NCBI RefSeq assembly: GCF_020509005.1
Contig: NC_063012.1
Span: forward strand, 5,766,001 to 5,830,000
Reading direction: 5' to 3'
DNA: 64,000 bases
Source: Fulvia fulva
Lineage: Eukaryota; Ascomycota; Dothideomycetes; Mycosphaerellales; Mycosphaerellaceae
Shown: piece after piece, positions 33,427 through 44,597 of the stretch
How positions within the stretch are numbered: the first letter of the stretch is position 1
Layout: every line of letters starts with the position of its first letter
Position numbers and translations under genes: made by a program
Notes under the pieces: model-generated
Told to the model about the DNA's origin: nothing
Database searches by the model: none
What the model saw: the letters and a program-made list of their open reading frames with translations, nothing else

Positions 33427-34511
33427 GATTCTATTCAATAAGGACATGAAAATCCCTACGCTTCGGAAACAATAGATAGGTCGAGATTATACTAGTGTCT
33501 TAAGCGTAAAGCTTCCTAACTACTCTAAACCTCTACCTAACAACCGACACCTTATAGAATACGGCCCTTAAGATGTTAGATCTAGGTAGTAACTAACGGC
33601 CGCTAGTAGTTACTAGATCTAGTTTAAGGAAGAAGAAGAACCGGCTCTATAAGGGCATAGGATTATAAACTACGACGAGTTTAAGGTTAAGGCCTACCTA
33701 ATCTAGAGTAACAAATCTCGAGGTAAAGCTCTAGTAGGAATCATAAAGAATCCGAATCCTCGAACTAGGTCTAGTATATAGGCATTAAGAGTACGAGCCG
33801 AGGCCGCTAAAGCTATACGATAAGAACTCGAAGAGGAGATCCGGTAGGAAGAACTCGGTTAGTAGAAGGTAGAGATGATTAGAGACGCCGGTTCTAGGGC
33901 TAGTAGAAGCTAGTTAACGGTAGCGTTAGGAGAGACTCTTAGAAGGACACCTAAGCCTCGAGCTAAGTTAAGGCCCACGCCCTCGGAATAGCCGGTAGGG
34001 CCTATTAATACCCTATTTATATAGCGTAACCGGTTATAGAATATAAAGACGATAAGGATTAATAACTACGTCCGATAGTACGGTATAGGAGATAGGCCTG
34101 TTACTAAGGAGGAGGGAGTGACCTATTAGATTGATTAAATCCTTTAGACTACGTTTCTAAACGTTAATGCCCGGGACTAGTTTCGGTATAGTCGCTAGTT
34201 TAAAACTGCCTTGTTTAGGAGAGTAGTAAATACCCCTAATCTATAGTCTAAGCTTACTACCGTCCGTAAGTTAGCTAGCTAAGAAGGGACTAAAGTCCGT
34301 ACGAGTTATGTCGCTACCTATAAAGACGAGGAAGAAGGCGCTAATAAAGAAGTCTTTCGGGATAGTTATTAAGCTCGCTTTATAGGTATGTTCTTAACGA
34401 TATTATGTAGTAAGGATACTATCCCTACCGCCGAGTTGTACGAAAACATTGAAAAAATTGGTCTCTCTAGTATACTAGATGATTTTGTAATAGTACCTAG
34501 CCCTTAGGTAG
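33427..34511 (+). pseudogene. Gypsy-Q gag-pol continuation between Copia-1 and solo LTR
   Basis: Resumes the Gypsy-Q reading (ILFNKDMKIPTLRK) after the GATTC duplication. The later part is rich in charged residues and may be the gag-protease linker. No catalytic motif is visible. RIP stops are frequent. Confidence 0.5.
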
Positions 34512-34516
34512 TTACC

Positions 34517-34734
34517 TGTTAAACAGGTACGAGTTGCGCAGCAGTAGAAGACGGCGGATCACACAAAAGACGAAGAAGGACCCAATGGGATAGCGTGTAT
34601 CTACATACAGTATCGCCGGTGTTGGTGTAGGTGTTTCAGGAGGGACAGCTGTACTCAGGACTTGACTAGCAAGCCCTGATTACTAATCCCCCTAAGCACT
34701 CAATGTTGACCCTATGACCTGTATATTCTCAACA
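34517..34734 (-). repeat. Solo Copia LTR (218 bp)
   Basis: Full-length LTR of the Copia-1/2 family with no internal sequence, flanked by TTACC on both sides (34512-34516, 34735-34739). It shares CACAAAAG, GACCCAAT and GCACTCAAT with Copia-2 rather than Copia-1, so it derives from the Copia-2 subfamily. The orientation is as in the two complete copies. It was produced by LTR-LTR recombination after insertion. Confidence 0.95.
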
Positions 34735-37700
34735 TTACCGAGCTTAGGACTAGTAAAGGTTAGACTCGAGCCCTACTTAACGAGGGATCTAAAGTCAACA
34801 TTATTAGCCCGAGGATAGTATATAAGTTTAGCTTGCCTATCGTACCTAGCGCCTACTTGTCCTTTCGAGGAGTAGGTAGAAGAGCGAAGTTTAAGGGGGT
34901 AATTTCAAAGCTTAATACTTAGGTGTTTAGTATGTACTACTAGATCGATATGTTTGTCTCCGCTAATCTAGATTCGCCTACGATCCTTAGCCGCCCTTAG
35001 TATAGGAAGGTATAACTAATAGGCCGTAACTACGACGATAGATTATAGGAGGGAACAATCGCTAGTAGGAAAGGTAAAAGTATAATGTTCACGGCTATTA
35101 TAGGTACTAATAAGTATAAAACTCTTTAAGAACTTCTATAGTCCTCGAAAAATACGAACGCGGGTTGATTCACGGTAGTTAACCCGCTATAAGCATTAGA
35201 AGTCCGGTTTTAAAACAAGTCCGCTTTTCGAGTCTAGTCGGGGAGACCTTAGTAAATATATTAGGGGCGGAGTGTTCTAACAATACGGCGCGTCGATATC
35301 AATAAGAAGGTATAACGAAGCTAAAACCCAAGCCTATAGATACGACTGTCTTCGACTACTTTAAGAATCACCGCGGCCCCGCATTATAATAAAGAGAAAA
35401 TGTCCTCGACCTTAGCCCGTATTCGAAGAAATTGCTAGGACTACTAGGGAACCGCTAATACTTAAGCGCTAAGGTGACTACTAACGCTCTAGGAGAGTAG
35501 GTCATCATAAATATATACTCCGTGTAGGGCGACTAGTGTATAGAGATCCTAAAATAGGGCTAGATTAATAGGTAGGCTTAGAAACGAGACGTAGGGTTAT
35601 ATAGACCCGGTATTAGGATGCCGTATATATTTACTATATATAAGCGTAAAGCTAATAAGAAAAGACCTATTAACGCGAGCGTTTACGAGAGGCCTTAGTC
35701 GAAAGTAGATAGTAATATAGTTTAGGAGCGGAAGGCCCTTTACTAGGAATCTCTAATACTAGTAGGGCAAGGCCCGTTCGATAGGAGGTATCTTATTAAA
35801 AAGCTCTCTAGTATCGAGCGCGGCTCGAGGATTATACCTAAAAGGCTCGCTAGTATTAAGGTTAGTATCGCTCTCTTAGCTAAGGAAAGACAAATGTTTA
35901 AAGAAATGCTCTTTAACCGAGAAGGTGTCCTAGCGTAGGATTTCAGCTATATACGGCAGATTAGATATAATGTTATGCCTCCTTAGAAGATCATAACGAT
36001 TACGTATAAACCGTAGTAGGCGCGGAACATTCGGTTATACCTAAGCTTACGAGCAATTATAGAATAGATAATCCGCGCTCGAATTAAGAACAGAATTCTT
36101 AAGTATAGTCAAGGTGCTTATACGAATGCTTAGTTCTTAGTAGCGAAGAAGGTCGAGCTAAATAGCAAAGCTATACTATATAGGTTGATCAACTCCGCTA
36201 TACTCTTAAACGAGGTAACGATAAGGTATACGAACATTCCCCTAGATACGGACGGGTTCTCGGAAGACTTTACTAGGTATAGAGTAGCCTCTTTAGTAGA
36301 CTTGTTTTTAGGGTACGACTAGATTACGCTTAACGAAAGTAGCCGAGACTTAACGGCCTTTATAACGCCTCTTAGGCTTATATAGTATATAACGTTACTA
36401 TAGGGTATAACGAACTCAGTTACTCAGTTCGTACGGGTAGTAACTAAGGTGTTAATAGACCACATTTCTTACCGAGCAAAACTATTTCTTAACAATATCG
36501 GCGTAAAAGGTCCTACTAAGGACTATAGTAACGCTGAGGTAGAGCCTAGCCTTCGACGATAGGTCGTAGAACACATTATATCCCTTGATCTTATTCTTAC
36601 GGACCTAGAGAGGGCCGGAGCGGTAGTTATAGGGGAGAAGTCGTAGTGGCTTTATAAGACCCTAAAGATTGTAGGCTATATTACTAGCCCGAGCGGCCGC
36701 TATCTAGATCCTAAGGTAGTAGCTAAGATCTTAAACTAGCTAACCCTAAAGTACGTAAAGGACGTTCGAGTTTATATTAGGATCTATATTTACTTCCGGA
36801 TTTAGGTCCTCTAGTTCGTAATCGTCGCTCGGCTAATATATAAGCTTTCAAGGAAGGACGTCGAGTTTGTCTAGACTAAGAATAAGTAGTTCTCGAAAGA
36901 GAACCTAGTAAGATTCTTAGTAATAGTACTAGCGTTAGTAATAATCTCCTACGTCCTAGGAGCTAGTAGGATCTTTGTTTCTATTAATATAAGTAGTATT
37001 AAGTAGGGTTGTATAATATCGTAGGAATTACTAGATAATACTTAACGAAGATACCCGGTAAGGTATAAGAGCGGTACCTAGAACGTAAACGAGGCTAAGT
37101 ACGATATAGGAAAGCGGGAGTGCCTCGGAGTGCTAAAGGGCCTTAAGAAGGTATAGCGCTACCTCGTAGGAGTAGACTTTATCCTCGAAGTTGATGCTAA
37201 AACGCTAGTATAGTAGTTAAATCGGCTAGTATCCGATATTCTAAACTCTATAATAGTAAGGTAGGTTACTTAGATCCGGCTATTCACCTTTGAAGTAAGG
37301 CATGTCGATAGGAAGAAGTACTCCGGACCGGATGTACTGTCTCGTAAACTACCTATAGCTAAGGAGCTTACGGAACCTAACGATAATATTAATAAGATAA
37401 TTGACGACAAATTCTTCCGTTACGCCGAGCTAGTTAATACTTTCCCCGTTATTCTAGAGCGTAAACGACTCCTCGAACCCTAGTATAGTAACAATTCCGA
37501 GCTTATAGCTTATATTCTAGTATATCGAACACGACCGGAAGGGGTCACCCGGGCTAAGTATCGAAACCTCGTTAAGAAGAGTCCTCGGTACTACTTAAGA
37601 GATAAGCTCTTATTTTATTAGCGGCGAAAGGGTATACCGATATAGCTAGTAGTAGACGATAATGATGCTTAGAAAGAGATCGTAATACACTATTACGAAA

Positions 37701-38870
37701 AGTATAGTCACCGGAGTATAGAGCTAGTATATAATCTTATTACTAGCCGGTATTACTAGAAGGGCTACTTCTCCGACGTATCGAATTAGGTAAGGACTTA
37801 TACTCCTTATAACTTTCGCGAAGGCAACTAGAGAGTAGGAGAAATGTACTTATCGACTTAGTAGGTTATAGGAGAGAGGTAGTACTACGATCCCGTCTAC
37901 GTATATAGAAACGGGTACTTACTTATCGCCCGAGAAGCTCTAAGTAGGTAGATTAAGGCGAAGGTCGTACGGAAGCCTCTAAATTTACGGGCGATTACTA
38001 AGTTCCTATATAAGATAGTGTTTAGCCGGCATAGATACTACTATAAGATTGTGCTTAATAACGCTAGTATTAACGAAGGGGAGGTAGAGAGGATACTTAT
38101 TAGTATAGGCATTAAGTATATCCGGATCTTACCCTACTATCCGTAGTTAAATATAACTATAGAAGTGGGATATCGACCTATTCTAGCTATATTAGCTAAG
38201 CTTACTAAGAACACCTATAAGTCCTAGGAACGATAGATTACTACGGTGCTTTAGGCTAATAGAACTACGGTATCTAGAATCACGGGTATAACGCCGGCGG
38301 AGGTTCTATATAGCTATCGTACTATTCTCCCGATCGAGGTAGAATACCTAATATAGGCGAACTATAGATAGGGATCTATTAGATTAACGGAGGAGCTATT
38401 AGCTATTCGGGCGCGTTAGTTATAGGTACGGGACATAAGTCTTTAGGAGTTATAGTTACGAAGAGTAAGGCTTTGTACCCTAAGTAAGGAATACTTCGAT
38501 ACTAAACGTAGTATTAACTTCTAGGGGTTCTAGGTCGGAGATCTTATAGTCAAGTTTGACAAGCCGTATAAGGATAACCTATCTAGAAAGATTAGGTACT
38601 ACTAGCTTAGGCCGTATCGTATAGCTAAGGTATACTCGGGGTTTAGTATATACGTCCTCGAAGAGCTTAATAGTACGAGGTTAAAGGGTGAATAAGCCCG
38701 AGAGAACCTAAAGCTAATCCTATAGTTAAGACCGGACCCGGAGCTTAATCTTCCTAACGCTAAAGACATTATAGCGCTAGAGAATAGGGTTAATGTCGAG
38801 AATGTCGAAAAGGGCGATCTTCCGAACAAGAATAGACCTACTACGTCCGGATCTAACGACAAGGAGGATG
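34735..38870 (+). pseudogene. Gypsy-Q pol (protease, RT, RNase H, integrase), RIP-degraded
   Basis: Protease: LLNEGSKVNIIS near 34,775-34,810 (LLDEGS before RIP). RT: DTDGFSEDFTRYRVASLVDLFLGYD near 36,250-36,320, FITPLRL, and FLNNIGVKGP at about 36,490 (D to N by RIP at the catalytic pair). RNase H is near 37,060-37,330 (KREC-GVLKGLKKV, HVDRKKYSGPDVLSRK). Integrase zinc region and core are at about 37,560-38,300. A C-terminal segment at 38,530-38,700 reads GDLIVKFDKPYKDNLSRK and RPYRIAKVYSGFSIYVLEEL. TAG stops run throughout. Confidence 0.85.
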
Positions 38871-39348
38871 ACGATATACTTCTAATAGGTATTAATAGGG
38901 CTACTACACTTCCGGAACTAGAATCTAAGCCGACGAGACTATAGGTACGGCCTTATAACCTTACTACGGAGGAGATAGCCAAATTCACTAGGATTTAGGT
39001 CAAAGGAGGGATAGGACTCTATTATTTCTTTTTCTTAGGCGTAAGGAGTTCACTTAGTAGTTTTAGTTTCTGACCTTAGTTTAACTAGCTTCTAGTTCTA
39101 GTACCTAGTTTCTAGCGTGCTTGACCGATTTCTAGGCTATATCCTTAATTTGAGAGTAGGCTTACTACGAAGACTAGACTTTGACTTAGCCTCCTTAGCC
39201 CTTATAGAATGAACTTGCGATCTCCTTAATATCTCTAGACTAACTACTTAACTAGACGCCGGATCCGCCTTCTTTACGTATAACTTGTAGGTATAGTTTC
39301 TTAGTCTATATTAGCGTAGCGGAGGTGAAACTAGGGACAGTTTCGTAA
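38871..39348 (+). other. Gypsy-Q 3' internal region after pol
   Basis: About 480 bp between the pol C-terminus and the purine tract, RIP-degraded. No motif was recognised beyond an acidic tail to about 38,990. Confidence 0.45.
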
Positions 39349-39360
39349 TAGGGGAGGATA
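39349..39360 (+). promoter_or_regulatory. Gypsy-Q polypurine tract
   Basis: AGGGGAGGATA-type purine run directly before the 3' LTR. It would prime plus-strand DNA synthesis. Confidence 0.6.
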
Positions 39361-39594
39361 TATTAACGAGCTGAGGGCCCCTTTAGACCCTGAAATTTGC
39401 GCGTCGAATCTTGTTAACCTTTAACGGTTAATTACGTAGTAGGGGTGTATAGGGGTACTACTGGGATATATATAGCTAGGAGGCGACCTTAGTAGGAAGC
39501 TAGGATTTACGAGGAATCTCTCTATAAGGCGAAAATACGGGAATCTAAAAATTTCAGATTTATTATCTTTTAGGATCACTATATATATTTCACG
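39361..39594 (+). repeat. Gypsy-Q 3' LTR, first part (interrupted by LINE-G)
   Basis: 234 bp; it continues at 44507-44597 (91 bp), giving 325 bp in total, the same as the 5' LTR. Confidence 0.88.
39579..39594 (+). repeat. Target site duplication of LINE-G, left copy
   Basis: CTATATATATTTCACG, repeated at 44491-44506. Confidence 0.9.
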
Positions 39595-39652
39595 AGATAA
39601 TCCGCGCTCGAATTAAGAATAGAATTCTTAAGTATAGTTAAGGCGTATCACG

Positions 39653-40913
39653 ATGATAGCGATCGCAGGAAACGACCAGGAGCAGGAGAGTAACGAGTGG
39701 AAGGAGGTCTGCAGGAAGGCAGAAACAATGGCAATGGCAGGAGATGGCGAGCACCCAGAAAGAGCACTTAAGGGGATGATTTTGGAGCTCCTTGGAGGGC
39801 TAAAGGCACTAAGGAGCCAAACAGGACAGATCATTAACAGGACAGTAGCAGCAGCAGCAAAGAAGAGGACACAGGAAGGCCAGAAACTAAGCCAACCAAC
39901 CTGGGCAGCAGTTGCATCCCAAAACCCTCCCCCCCCAGAAAACAGCTATCAAGGTCTACATTTCCGACCAGCAAGAGCAGAAAGAGATTGAGGGCCTGTC
40001 AGGCAAGGAGATCATACAGAAGATTGGGATACAAGGCATCATTGGAGCCAGGAAAGAGAAGGGAGGTGTCCTTAAGCTGTTCACAGCACAGGAGCAAGAC
40101 AGGAAGAGGCTAGAGACACAGAAGGAGTGGACAGTCAAACTAGGCAAGACGGCTAAGGTCTCACACCAACAAAATATGGTTATTGCCCATAGGATGACCA
40201 CAAAGTATGACATTGAAGGAGACCTTAAGAGGCTGCAGGACCAGAACTAGGCTGTATGCCCAGGGCTACAGATCACAAAAGCAGCATGGGTCAACAGAAA
40301 GACAAAGGACACAAAGAGAGAGTCTTCTCTAGTGCTCTGGATAGGCACTGCAGAACAGGCAAACACCGTGCTTGACAAGGGCATCTTCTAGGAATGCGAA
40401 AGAATGGACACAGAAATCCATAGAAGCACCCACAGACTACTGCAATGCTTCAAGTGCCAACAGTATGGTCATATCTCTACTAGATGCCCAAGCCAAAAGG
40501 ACACTTGTTCCCACTGTGCTGGTAGCCACAAAGTACAGAATTGCACAGCCCCAAAGAGTGAAGCCAGATGTGCATGCTGTGGAAAGAAACACCCTTCCTG
40601 GTCCCAAGACTGCACAGCTAGGATTGAGGCAAAGAGGAGGGCAAGAGAAGCCAGGATCAACACCCCTATCAGATTCCAGACAGGGACAATCACCCAAGAA
40701 CCCCTAAGGACTGTCTACAACCCTCTGAAAAGAGGCAGAACAGAAGAGACCACACAGGCCCAAGGCCACCCTGCTATGGGTAGACCAAAATCAATTGTGG
40801 TTGCAGGAAGAGACCCGGCACAAAGCAGGCTCAACCTTACCACAATCCCAAATAGCAGCCAGCAGCAGGAAGCACGAGAAGACCAGCAGGAGACCAGCAT
40901 GGATGAGTCATGA
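39653..40913 (+). pseudogene. LINE-G ORF1 (RNA-binding zinc-knuckle protein), one frameshift and two stops
   Basis: ATG at 39653 (MIAIAGNDQEQESNEW). The first frame runs to about 39,940. It shifts in a run of eight C at 39929-39936 (context NPPPPEN) into the frame that reads AIKVYISDQQEQKEI, LKLFTAQEQDR and KEWTVKLGKTAKVSHQQ. TAGs at about 40248 and 40390 stand for Gln and Trp. Three knuckles follow: CFKCQQYGHISTRC, CSHCAGSHKVQNC and CACCGKKHPSWSQDC (40,450-40,620). It ends at TGA 40911-40913, overlapping the ORF2 ATG. The frame could be intact apart from these three changes. Confidence 0.9.
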
Positions 40914-43900
40914 TTGAGACACCTAATCTTACCACTATCCAGTACAACGTCAACAAAAGCCAGCACAAGGCCCAGAGAAGCTTTCTCCAAGCACTGGACC
41001 CAAAGAAACACCTAGTTATTGCAGTCCAGGAACCTTGGATCAACAGCAAATCTAACAGACCATCTACTGCTAACGACCCAAGGTATCACACACTCCTAGC
41101 CAAACAAGGCACCCCTAGAACATGCATGTACATCAGCAAAGAGATGGCAACAGACAGCTGGGAACAAATCCAACAGGAAGGGGGAGACATCACCTCAGTC
41201 AGACTCAACACCAACCAAGGCAGCATCCACATCCACAGTGTATACAACCCACCCCCCAGCTCCAGAAGCAGCACCCAGCTGGGCACACTACAACAGCTGC
41301 CAGACATCCTGCAGAGTGACTCCCAACACATCGTGCTGGGAGACTTCAACTTGCACCATCCTACATGGGGATCAGACTTTGCACCTGCCCATCACTTCCT
41401 AGCTAACAGACTCCTCTCCACTACCCAAAGCAACAACATGCACCTAGTTACCCCAAAGGGCCTAACTACCTGGTCACAGAGAGCAAGCTCAAGCACCATT
41501 GACCTGTGCTTTGCATCACATGACCTGCAGCAGAAGGTCACCAGATGCTGGGTTAACCAGGACTTGGAGTCCTCATCAGATCACCTCCCAATTCAGGTGG
41601 AGTTTGAAACACAGACACAGCAGGAAGGAGACCTAGAACCTCAGCTGGCCTGGAAGGCAGCCAACTGGGAACAGATCAGACAAGACCTGGAACAGAAGCT
41701 AGCTGGACTAGAGACCAGGAGACTGGAAACAGCCTTAGACATAGACCAAGCAGTGGCAGAACTGGTTAGAACAATGCAGGAAACTGCGGCAGCCCACACC
41801 AGAGAAAAGAAACAGTCACTGTACCAGAAGCCATTCTGGACAAAGGAATGCTCAGAGAAGGTCAAGGCAGCCAGGCAGGCCAGGAGAGCCCTTACCCAGA
41901 GTCACTCCCAGGAAGCATGGGACAGATACAACCAGGCAACCAGAGACAAGAAGGCCCAGATCAAGAGGGACAAGATGCTGGAGTGGAGGTCAACAGTTGG
42001 ATCCATTACCCAGAATCCTGAGAAGATGTGGAAACTAGCAAAGTGGGCAAGACAACCCACACAGGACAGAAACATGCTGCCCCAGTTTCCAAACATTGAA
42101 GACCAGGAAGGAGTAATCCAACACACTCTCCCAGGAAAGGCACAGGCATTGGGGAAACATTTCTTTGGCACACAGGTAGAAGCTGACCTGCAGGATCTGG
42201 AGGGCAGTGTGTATCCAACACCACTAGAGCAATCCTGCACAGTGGGAGAGGGAGAGATCAAGAGCATCATTAAGACACTCTCAGGAAACAAGGCCCCAGG
42301 ACCAGATGGGATTCCAAACTTGTTCATCAAGACATGCAAGGACCAGATCTCCCCTGCACTGTCAAACATCTTTTCACAGTGCATGGCCCAAGGACACTGC
42401 CCTAAACACTTCAAGCAGTCACTGACTGTGGTCTTGAGAAAACCACAGAAAGAGGACTACACAAAGCTAAAGGCATACAGACCTATTGCCTTGCTCAACA
42501 CACTAGGCAAACTCCTGGAAAAGATCATAGCAGAAAGGCTGACAAACCTAGCTGAAGAACATGGAATCCTTCCTGAAGAACAGATGGGAGGCAGGAAACA
42601 AAGATCAACACTAACAGCTGTGGAACTTATCACAGAGCAGATCAAGACCCTATGGCACTTTGGGAACAACAAAGCAGCCACACTCCTCTCACTAGACATA
42701 TCAGGAGCCTTTGACAATGTCTCACACCAGAGGCTGATCCACATCCTGAAACAGAAGGCTATCCCCAACTGGACAGTCCAGTTTATCTAGTCCTTCCTCA
42801 GAGGCAGAACCACAAGACTAAGACTGGGCAGATACAAATCTGACAGCATGCCTACAGAGACAGGAATCCCACAGGGATCAACAATGTCTCCAATCCTGTT
42901 TCTCCTCTTTATGGCAGACCTGCCAGCAAAGCTAAACTCCAGAAACACATCAGCCTCAGGGTTTGTAGATGACACAAACATCCTAGCCTGGTCAGACAGC
43001 ACAGAAGAGAACTGCAGAATCTTGCAGAAGAAACACAAGGAATGTGAGGAATGGGCCAGGAAACATGGAGCCAGATTTGCCCCAGAGAAGTATCAACTCA
43101 TCCACTTCAGTAGAGCCAGAAACAGACACAATATGCAAGCCCCAATCACTATTCAGGGACACACAACAGAACCCTCAAGTGAATTAAGGGTGCTAGGAAT
43201 ATGGATGGATCCAAAGCTCAGCTGGGGACCACAGGTCAAGAAAGCACAGGCAAGAGCAGACAACAACAGGCAATCAATTGACAGGCTTATAGCCTCTATA
43301 TAGGGAGCCACATTTGCGAAAGCAAAGGTTATGTACAAGGCCATTGTGAAGCCAGCCATGCTATATGGAGCCCAGATCTGGTCAGCCCAAGACAAGATCC
43401 CAAAGAGAATTGCAGATCCCATCAGCAGAGCCCAAGCCTCCTGTCTGAAAAAGGTGCTTGGAGCATACAAGTCAACTCCAACAAGGGTGGTCGAAATGGA
43501 GTCTGGCTCCCCACCAGCCAAGCTCTACCTTCAAGGGTTGAGATACCAGTATGCAGGAAAGACGTCTGCATACCCAGCCCAGCTAGTAATCCAGAAGGCA
43601 GTCAACAAAATCAGGAGCCAGTGCACAAGAAGGCACAGACAAGCAAGACCCAATCCAGCCCCACAGAAGCAGCAGGACCTGCAGAAGTTCAAAGAACTAA
43701 CAGAACAGCTGCACCTAGCCCAGCAGGAACAGGACAGAAGGGCTCAAGGGAGAGGATCAGCAGCCAGCCAAGGGAAGAAGCAACAGTCTCTAGCTGAAAG
43801 GATGGCAGGACTCCACTGGAAGACTGAATGGACAAGAACCCCACAGAGGCCAGGAACCCCAAAGGCACTCCAACAGTTTGGTAGCCACAACTACCTACTG

Positions 43901-44296
43901 TACTCAGACCTGACCAGGTCAGAAGCAAGCATAGCAATACAAATCCGCTCTGAACACATCGGAGTCAGGGCATACCTGCATCAGAGAAAAGTCCCAGGTA
44001 TCGAAGACAAGAGTTGCCCATGCGGCTACCTGTCCCAGAATGTCGAACATAGACTTCTGGTTTGCAAAGAATGGAGTACAGGGAGAGGTGAATGGAGGGC
44101 AAGGGCAAGGAACAGAAACTTCCAAGCCATGATCAGCAATAAGGGAGACCTCCAGAGAATTACAAGGTGGATCATCCACCAAGGATTTTTGGAGCAGTTC
44201 TCTCTTACTAGGGAAACAGAGAGATGGATTGAGGAGAGAAAGAAGGAGGAGGAGAGCAGGAAGAGGGGGACAACTCTAGGGTTGCAGACAAGGTAG
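40910..44296 (+). pseudogene. LINE-G ORF2 (APE endonuclease + reverse transcriptase), two TAG stops
   Basis: 1128 codons from ATG 40910 to TAG 44294, with only two internal TAGs (42788 and about 43301), both at expected Trp. Endonuclease (residues ~1-240): QYNVNKSQHK, AVQEPWI, VLGDFNLHHPTWG, SSDHLPIQ. Reverse transcriptase (~440-780): NKAPGPDGIPN, ALLNTLGKLLEKI, LSLDISGAFDNV, GIPQGSTMSPILF, SGFVDDTNILAW. C-terminus: CPCGYLSQNVEHRLLVC, the Cys/His motif of many LINEs, then a Lys/Glu-rich tail. I see no RNase H domain between RT and the Cys/His motif. It is the best-preserved coding frame in the window. Confidence 0.95.
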
Positions 44297-44490
44297 TCAG
44301 AGGCTAACCACCATGACACTAGTGCACCCTAATGGAAGGAAAACTGAGAACTCATGGCAAGGAAGCTATTAGAGAAGGAGAGGAGGTTTTTACCTAGGAA
44401 TAGGTTTCCTACCTTATGCAGTAACATATATAGACATAAACCCGCATGGGCCGGAGGGCACCATAACGGGTAAATGAATCATCTATCTAT
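44297..44490 (+). promoter_or_regulatory. LINE-G 3' UTR with stem-loop and ATCT tail
   Basis: Stem-loop at 44382-44410: outer AGG/CCT, T-rich bulge, inner ACCTA/TAGGT. The tail at 44481-44494 is made of ATCT repeats. The arrangement is the same as in LINE-C and LINE-H, although the families are clearly distinct in sequence. Confidence 0.6.
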
Positions 44491-44506
44491 CTATATATAT
44501 TTCACG
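44491..44506 (+). repeat. Target site duplication of LINE-G, right copy
   Basis: Exact repeat of 39579-39594. The 3' LTR of Gypsy-Q resumes from here. Confidence 0.9.
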
Positions 44507-44597
44507 GCCCGCGGACCGGCAAGTATATATACCTACGCGTAAGCTATCCTAAGGTCACTAGGCGCGCCCTTACTTACTAGGGTAGTTAGTCGTCTAT
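44507..44597 (+). repeat. Gypsy-Q 3' LTR, second part
   Basis: 91 bp matching 26270-26360. It is followed by ACTAC and then Gypsy-2 gag. Confidence 0.85.

Larger units (their letters stand above)
39595..44490 (+). mobile_element. LINE-G: youngest non-LTR retrotransposon in the window
   Basis: 4896 bp between 16-bp direct repeats, inside the 3' LTR of Gypsy-Q. The first 51 bp (39595-39645) are not LINE sequence but a copy of Gypsy-Q pol 36066-36116. ORF1 then starts almost at once (39653), so there is no normal 5' UTR. ORF1 and ORF2 overlap by ATGA, and a 3' UTR with stem-loop and an ATCT tail follow. Disabling changes are few. The coding body has very little CpG. Arg codons that I read are nearly all AGA/AGG. 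Confidence 0.95.
26036..44597 (+). mobile_element. Gypsy-Q: complete but RIP-degraded Gypsy element hosting three later insertions
   Basis: LTRs are at 26036-26360 and 39361-39594 plus 44507-44597, 325 bp each once LINE-G is removed. ACTAC occurs on both flanks (26031-26035, 44598-44602). The internal part (about 7.3 kb without insertions) holds gag, aspartic protease, reverse transcriptase, RNase H, integrase and a C-terminal DNA-binding region, in Ty3/Gypsy order. Copia-1, a solo Copia LTR and LINE-G are inserted. Pol belongs to a different Gypsy lineage from Gypsy-1/2/4: its RT block runs LFLGYD through FITPLRL to FLNNIGVKGP. Confidence 0.88.

Noticed and set aside
41902..42414. 170-codon minus-strand ORF in LINE-G
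   Set aside because: Shadow of ORF2. The composition is that of a reverse-read Gln/Lys-rich frame, and the plus frame has all endonuclease and RT motifs.
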